In this document: in pieces, positions 6,317-9,131 of the stretch
How the letters are laid out: every line of letters begins with the position of its first letter
How positions within the stretch are numbered: position 1 is the first letter of the stretch
Origin: JAFAHZ01 sp035656415
GTDB taxonomy: Bacteria > Vulcanimicrobiota > Vulcanimicrobiia > Vulcanimicrobiales > Vulcanimicrobiaceae
Length of the DNA stretch: 9,131 bases
Direction of reading: 5' to 3'
Assembly (NCBI GenBank): GCA_035656415.1
Contig: DASRSM010000019.1
Coordinates: 1-9,131, forward strand
Notes under the pieces: model-generated
Told to the model about the DNA's origin: nothing
The model's input: the letters and a program-made list of their open reading frames with translations, nothing else
The model's database searches: none
Program-made: the position numbers and the translations under genes

Positions 6317-6606
6317 AAACCGGTCCCGGCAAGTTTAGAAAGGCGGCTCCGCGCAAGCTCCAGTCGTTCCGCCGTTCGCCGATCGTCGGTTTCGATCGAA
6401 TCGATCGCCGAGATCAAACGATCGGACCTGATCGTTTTTTGGGAGGCCGCCAGCGCGCGTTCTGCAACGTTGAGCGACTGTGAATCAGACCAGTGGACCC
6501 ACGCAGCGACCCGGCGGATGGAACGTTGGTCGACGTACGGGGCGTCGCGTAAATCTTGGCAGACGACTATCCCAACCTCGGCCAGCGTGAGGTTCGTGCG
6601 ATTCAC
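6313..6606 (-). CDS. Small protein of unknown function between regulator and permease
   Basis: I do not recognise this 97-residue protein. It is predicted mostly helical: a short N-terminal segment (NLTLAEVGIVVCQDLRDAPY), a middle with two tryptophans (AAWVHWSDS, 34-42), then a charged helical tail (about 46-93) that may form a coiled coil. There is no signal peptide, membrane segment or metal motif; a single cysteine is C16. The GTG at 6606 is chosen because it overlaps the regulator stop as GTGA. An in-frame ATG at 6666 would extend it 20 residues into the regulator gene with low-complexity sequence. It ends in an ATGA overlap with the permease start. Being chained on both sides argues strongly that it is real and made with the regulator and permease. 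It might be a co-regulator or the partner of the winged-helix protein in a toxin-antitoxin-like pair, but nothing in the sequence proves this. Confidence 0.68.
   Translation of the reverse strand: MNRTNLTLAEVGIVVCQDLRDAPYVDQRSIRRVAAWVHWSDSQSLNVAERALAASQKTIRSDRLISAIDSIETDDRRTAERLELARSRLSKLAGTGL
6416..6440 (+). other. Hairpin with T tract, antisense to the small gene
   Basis: AAACGATC (6416-6423) and GATCGTTT (6430-6437) form a perfect 8-bp stem with a 6-base loop, and the T run continues to 6440. Read on the + strand this has intrinsic-terminator form, with a weak stem of only three G-C pairs. No + strand gene feeds into it, so any role would be stopping antisense transcripts. It may equally be a by-product of CGATCG-rich codons. 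Confidence 0.25.
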
Positions 6607-6923
6607 AGCTGTTTCCCGATGGCGCGCGGACGCCGGCGAGCCCCCGCCCAGCGATCCTCGTACCACGGATCCTCGCTGAGCTTGAGAAGAAGCGAATATA
6701 GCTCGTCGGCTGCGGGAAAGCGCCGGTTGAGGCTGAGGGTGCGAGTATTTCCCACGCGACGAGAGACCACGGCGCCGGCCCTTTCTAATGAAGAGATTGC
6801 CCGTTGAACCTCGATGAGCCGTAGCGAAAGCACCCGCGCCATTTCACTCGGGTACGTGAGGTCGAGACGGGCGATAGCGACGAGGACGTCCGTTCGGGTC
6901 TTGGATCCGAATAGCGTGGACAT
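6603..6923 (-). CDS. Winged-helix transcriptional regulator (ArsR/MarR-like)
   Basis: This 106-residue protein is a single winged helix-turn-helix domain. LFGSKTRTDVLVAIARL (4-20) is the first helix, YPSEMARVLSLRLIEVQRAISSLERAGAV (24-51) the helix-turn-helix with recognition helix, and VSRRVGNTRTLSLN (53-66) the beta wing. A basic C-terminal tail follows (ARRRPRAIGK). The opening resembles the small winged-helix proteins that often precede nucleotidyltransferase-type toxin or antitoxin genes, but no such domain is present here. No cysteine pair for metal sensing is seen. It should bind DNA as a dimer, and a perfect 20-bp palindrome with a third half-site lies 32 bp upstream of its ATG, overlapping the candidate promoter, so autorepression is likely. 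The stop overlaps the next gene start by 4 bp (GTGA), making it the head of a regulator, small protein, permease operon. Confidence 0.82.
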   Translation of the reverse strand: MSTLFGSKTRTDVLVAIARLDLTYPSEMARVLSLRLIEVQRAISSLERAGAVVSRRVGNTRTLSLNRRFPAADELYSLLLKLSEDPWYEDRWAGARRRPRAIGKQL

Positions 6924-6929
6924 GAGCCT

Positions 6930-6958
6930 AAACTATCGCAAATCCGTAGTGTTGTCAC
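6930..6958 (-). promoter_or_regulatory. Candidate promoter of the regulator operon
   Basis: On the minus strand GTGACA (6958 to 6953, five of six matches to TTGACA) is followed after 17 bp by TAGTTT (6935 to 6930), or after 15 bp by the better-looking GATAGT (6937 to 6932). Either would start transcription within a few bases of the ATG at 6923, implying a very short or absent leader. The -35 box overlaps the end of the palindrome, which fits repression. Confidence 0.4.
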
Positions 6959-6961
6959 TAC
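6946..6961. promoter_or_regulatory. Second inverted repeat sharing a half-site with the operator
   Basis: GTAGTG (6946-6951), TTGT, CACTAC (6956-6961) is an inverted repeat of the same hexamer as the palindrome, using its left arm. Together the region carries three half-sites: GTAGTG, 4 bp, CACTAC, 6 bp, GTAGTG. This could seat a second regulator dimer in competition with the first, or extend occupancy over the promoter. Confidence 0.5.
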
Positions 6962-6974
6962 ATATATGTAGTGA
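6955..6974. promoter_or_regulatory. Perfect 20-bp palindrome, probable operator
   Basis: TCACTACATATATGTAGTGA is a perfect inverted repeat with no mismatch, unusually AT-rich for this genome. It is the main feature of the 80 bp gap between the beta-helix gene and the regulator. It covers part of the predicted -35 box of the regulator operon. The most economical reading is the binding site of the adjacent winged-helix protein. As RNA it could fold into a hairpin, but no U tract follows on the minus strand, so it is a poor terminator for the upstream gene. Confidence 0.72.
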
Positions 6975-7003
6975 TGTATTGCGGTACGTGTGTCGTCCCC
7001 AGC

Positions 7004-7762
7004 TTACTTGCCCTTTTGCCGTTTGATCGCTTCCTGGCGGCGGTGCTCCATCTCTTCGAGCTCGAGCATCATCACGTCGACGACCTTATCGACCTGCGTG
7101 GCCTGCGTCGGCGGTGGCTCTTCGCCCGAACGTCGCTGCGGCTGAGCGACCGTCCGGTGCTCGTCGAGCGCTTTGTCCTGCGCGTGCGTTTTACGCAAAA
7201 ACTTCGCATAGGCTCGTGCCGCTCGCGCGCGAACGTCGTCGCCCGCCTCGATGTTGAACACGGCTTCGTAGAAGTTTATCTTTGCGTGTATTTCCGCCGC
7301 CTTTTCCGGAGGATAGATCGTCGCCGGGTTGCCGAACGCGATGTGCTGCATCGGAACCGACTTGCCTTTACTCAAGAGCGAGTTCACGTGCACGATGCCG
7401 CCGAGCGCGACGCCGCTACCGTCTTCCAAGACGGCGCCGTTGAAAATTTTTGTGCCGCTCGCGACGAAACATCCGTTGCCGACCGTCGCACCGACAACGT
7501 ACGCGTGCGGACCGACGATGCACCGGTCGCCGACGCTCAACGGAAACTGCAGCGCGCTGCCGCCGCTGGCTTTGAGCACGGCGTTTTCCATGACTACCGT
7601 CTCCTTGCCGATCGTCACGGGCGCGCCTTCGGAAACGATAATCGCGCCGTGCAGCACTGCGCAATCCGCGCCGATCGTGACGTCCCCGGAGATGGTCGCG
7701 GTGGGCGCAACGTACGTGCTGGAATGAATCTTCGGTTTCTTCGTTCCGCTCGATACGATCAC
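7004..7762 (-). CDS. Left-handed beta-helix protein, gamma-carbonic anhydrase-like, probably non-catalytic as anhydrase
   Basis: This 252-residue protein has hexapeptide repeats of a left-handed beta helix from about residue 11 to 128 (IHSSTYVAPTATISGDVTIG, later SVGDRCIVGPHAYVVGATVG). The arrangement follows gamma-carbonic anhydrases and PaaY-type proteins, including AFGNPATIYPP after the helix. However, the three zinc histidines seem lost: the first falls on K64 (AVLKAS), and the usual GHxAxxHG motif reads GPHAYVVG (84-91), with P85 and V90 at the ligand positions. Carbonic anhydrase activity is therefore unlikely. A helical, charged C-terminal extension (about 153-252) ends in a probable coiled coil with many E, R, Q and K residues. 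The GTG start at 7762 overlaps the ATPase stop (GTGA) and has an ideal AAGGAG 8 nt upstream. It could be a scaffold for the exporter or a sugar/acyl-type transferase relative; neither is shown. Confidence 0.82.
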   Translation of the reverse strand: MIVSSGTKKPKIHSSTYVAPTATISGDVTIGADCAVLHGAIIVSEGAPVTIGKETVVMENAVLKASGGSALQFPLSVGDRCIVGPHAYVVGATVGNGCFVASGTKIFNGAVLEDGSGVALGGIVHVNSLLSKGKSVPMQHIAFGNPATIYPPEKAAEIHAKINFYEAVFNIEAGDDVRARAARAYAKFLRKTHAQDKALDEHRTVAQPQRRSGEEPPPTQATQVDKVVDVMMLELEEMEHRRQEAIKRQKGK

Positions 7763-8763
7763 TGGACTGTCTCCTTGTCGCGCGCGTACCCTTCAACGTA
7801 AATGCGCCGGATGATGGATTCCAAAGCGGGTTCTTCGATGCTGACGTCTTCGACGCGATATCGTTCGCTCGCTTGGCGTACGAGGACGTCGACGCGTTGG
7901 CGGTTGCGATCAAATCGAAAGCGCGCGGTATTGCCCTCGGTGCCGGTAAGCTCCGCGCCGTCGAGTGCCGGCGATTCTACTTTATCGGCCAGATGCAGCA
8001 CGAGCGTGCGATAGCGTCCGTACTCGCTCTTGATTCGCTCGATGTCACCGTCATAAATGACTGCGCCCTCGTCGATGAGCACGATGCGCCGGCAGAGCCG
8101 TTCGACGTCGGCCAGGTCGTGCGTCGTCAGGACGATCGTCGTTCCGCGCTCGGCGTTGATGCGAGCGATGAACTCGCGAATCGCTTCTTTGGCGACGACG
8201 TCGAGGCCGATGGTCGGTTCGTCGAGGTACACGATCTGCGGTCCGTGCACCAACGCCGCCGCAAAATCACCGCGCATACGCTGGCCCAGCGAGAGCTGAC
8301 GCACGGGCGTGCGCAGGAAATCGTTCATTTCGAGCAGCTCGACGAATTCGTGGAGGTTGCGCCGGTACACCTCGCGCGGGATGCTGTAGATCGCGCGCAG
8401 CAGCTCGAACGATTCGATCAGCGGCAGATCCCAATACAACTGGCTGCGCTGGCCGAAGACGACGCCGATGTTGCGCGCGTTTTCCTTGCGCGTCTGCCAG
8501 GGTACGAGACCCGCGACGCGCACCTCGCCCGACGTAGGAACCAAGATGCCGGTGAGCATCTTGATGGTCGTCGACTTTCCAGCACCGTTAGGTCCGATGT
8601 AGCCGACGAGCTCGCCGGGTTCGAGGGAGACGGTGACGCCGGCGACGGCGACGCGATCCTCGTATTCGGCCGAGAAGAGCGTACGCAATGCCCCCAACGG
8701 TCCCGGGACGCGCTTAACCGATCTGAATACCTTGCGCAAGTCGCGCGTCTCGATGATGGGCAC
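7759..8763 (-). CDS. ABC transporter ATP-binding protein (COG4586 type)
   Basis: This 334-residue ATPase should energise an ABC-2 type exporter at the inner membrane. Motifs are complete: Walker A GPNGAGKST (57-65), Q-loop in VVFGQRSQLYWDLP (101-114), signature LSLGQRMR (157-164), Walker B IVYLDEPT (177-184), D-loop GLDV (186-189) and switch histidine in TTHD (H215). The family marks are the N-terminal KRVPGPLGALRTLF block, the WDLP sequence and a C-terminal domain of about 90 residues (245-334). These match the uncharacterised COG4586 ATPases that pair with COG4587 and COG3694 permeases. The GTG at 8763 gives the usual MPIIETRDLRKVF opening, although no clear ribosome site precedes it. It overlaps the beta-helix gene by 4 bp. 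The likely permease partner is at 5525-6316, separated by three genes. The gene is divergent from the kinase-like gene with a 35 bp gap. Confidence 0.93.
   Translation of the reverse strand: MPIIETRDLRKVFRSVKRVPGPLGALRTLFSAEYEDRVAVAGVTVSLEPGELVGYIGPNGAGKSTTIKMLTGILVPTSGEVRVAGLVPWQTRKENARNIGVVFGQRSQLYWDLPLIESFELLRAIYSIPREVYRRNLHEFVELLEMNDFLRTPVRQLSLGQRMRGDFAAALVHGPQIVYLDEPTIGLDVVAKEAIREFIARINAERGTTIVLTTHDLADVERLCRRIVLIDEGAVIYDGDIERIKSEYGRYRTLVLHLADKVESPALDGAELTGTEGNTARFRFDRNRQRVDVLVRQASERYRVEDVSIEEPALESIIRRIYVEGYARDKETVQ
7771..7776 (-). promoter_or_regulatory. Strong Shine-Dalgarno for the beta-helix gene
   Basis: AAGGAG on the minus strand, 8 nt before the GTG at 7762, inside the end of the ATPase gene. 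It is the strongest ribosome site in the window and fixes the GTG start. Confidence 0.7.
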
Positions 8764-8798
8764 GATGACAAGCTTCGGCGCGGGCAGAAAGGATCTTG

Positions 8799-9131
8799 GT
8801 GATCGTGACGGTCTCGAACGAGTACGGATGCGGCGCGCTCGCGGTCGCCCAACGCGTTGCAGGCGAGCTTGGGTACGAGTACGTCGACCGGCAGCTGCCG
8901 GTCGTCGTGGCGAAGCGTTTGAGCGTATCGCCCGAAGCGGTTGAAGCCAGCGAAGACACCGGGCGAACGTTGGGCGAGCGCTGGATCACCAGCCTCGAGC
9001 GGGCAACGCCGGAGCTGGCGCAGGGTTCGATGGCGGAGGACTTCGACGAAGAGATGTTGCGCGGCGTGCAGGAAGCCGTTCGCGAATATGCGGCGCACGG
9101 AGACGTCGTCATCGTGGGGCGCGGCGCGTCG
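8799..9131 (+). CDS. Cytidylate kinase-like family protein, 5' part only
   Basis: The frame runs from a GTG at 8799 to the window edge without a stop, giving the first 111 residues. The start VIVTVSNEYGCGALAVAQRVAG, followed by ELGYEYVDRQL and, near residue 102, VVIVGRGAS, matches the cytidylate kinase-like family, whose members usually begin MIVTISREYGSGG and have a P-loop nucleoside-kinase fold. GTG 8799 is preferred because AAAGGA (8788-8793) lies 5 nt upstream. TTG at 8796 and GTG at 8805 are alternatives. Here the loop reads EYGCGALAV, without the K-S/T of a classical Walker A motif. That is common in the family, so its substrate and even its kinase activity remain open. It is divergent from the ABC ATPase gene, with only 35 bp between starts. 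Confidence 0.8.
   Translation, partial: MIVTVSNEYGCGALAVAQRVAGELGYEYVDRQLPVVVAKRLSVSPEAVEASEDTGRTLGERWITSLERATPELAQGSMAEDFDEEMLRGVQEAVREYAAHGDVVIVGRGAS

Noticed and set aside
5286..6356. Minus-strand 356-codon frame over the permease and UBP genes
   Set aside because: It is a shifted frame of the clear permease gene, Arg-rich and without membrane segments, and it runs antisense through the conserved UBP finger.
6607..6666. ATG at 6666 as start of the small unknown protein
   Set aside because: It would overlap the regulator gene by 64 bp and add low-complexity residues. GTG at 6606 gives the same GTGA coupling seen between the ATPase and beta-helix genes.
6955..6974. Palindrome as a transcription terminator of the beta-helix gene
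   Set aside because: The stem is AT-rich with no U tract after it on the minus strand, and it overlaps promoter-like boxes of the next gene, so an operator is more likely.
6971..7801. Plus-strand 276-codon frame opposite the beta-helix gene
   Set aside because: It is an antisense shadow; the composition is Arg/Val/His-rich and unlike a real protein, and the opposite strand has regular hexapeptide repeats and an ideal ribosome site.
7873..8802. Plus-strand 309-codon frame opposite the ABC ATPase
   Set aside because: It is the antisense shadow of a highly conserved ATPase with all motifs intact; the acidic/Arg-rich translation has no recognisable domain.

Overview
The window looks like bacterial chromosome of high GC content (around 60% by eye). 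It is densely packed, with 11 protein-coding genes and almost no intergenic space. Several genes overlap by 4 bp at GTGA, ATGA or TTGA junctions, and GTG/TTG starts are frequent. The gene set (AlkA-like glycosylase, pirin, ECF sigma factor, PDZ aspartyl protease, bacterial UBP zinc finger, COG4586/COG4587-type ABC exporter, cytidylate kinase-like protein) suggests an environmental, probably poorly cultured lineage. Candidatus Eremiobacterota or a relative would fit, but this is a guess from gene style. No RNA gene, CRISPR array, insertion sequence or prophage was found.

Region 1 (1-3365, + strand) is a compact run: the 3' end of a DUF4760-like protein, an AlkA-like DNA glycosylase (4 bp overlap), a pirin/YhhW-type cupin (4 bp gap), an ECF sigma factor (34 bp gap) and a single-pass membrane protein overlapping the sigma gene by 11 bp, most likely its anti-sigma factor. 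The content points to alkylation, electrophile or oxidative stress under membrane-signalled sigma control.

Region 2 (3381-5524) holds a secreted 617-residue protein on the minus strand, with two retropepsin-like DTG units and a C-terminal PDZ domain. It is divergent from an 84-residue UBP-type zinc-finger protein. Only 35 bp separate their starts, with a TATA-like element readable in both directions.

Region 3 (5525-8763, minus strand) is a disrupted ABC-2 exporter locus. In transcription order it has a COG4586-type ATPase, a left-handed beta-helix protein that resembles gamma-carbonic anhydrase but lacks the zinc ligands, an 80 bp gap with a perfect 20 bp palindrome, a small winged-helix regulator, an unrecognised 97-residue protein and a COG4587-type permease. 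The usual second permease (COG3694) is absent here. The regulator, small protein and permease are chained by 4 bp overlaps, so permease synthesis is probably controlled by the regulator at the palindrome. This is the most unusual arrangement in the window.

Region 4 (8799-9131, + strand) is the 5' part of a cytidylate kinase-like gene running off the edge, divergent from the ATPase with a 35 bp gap.
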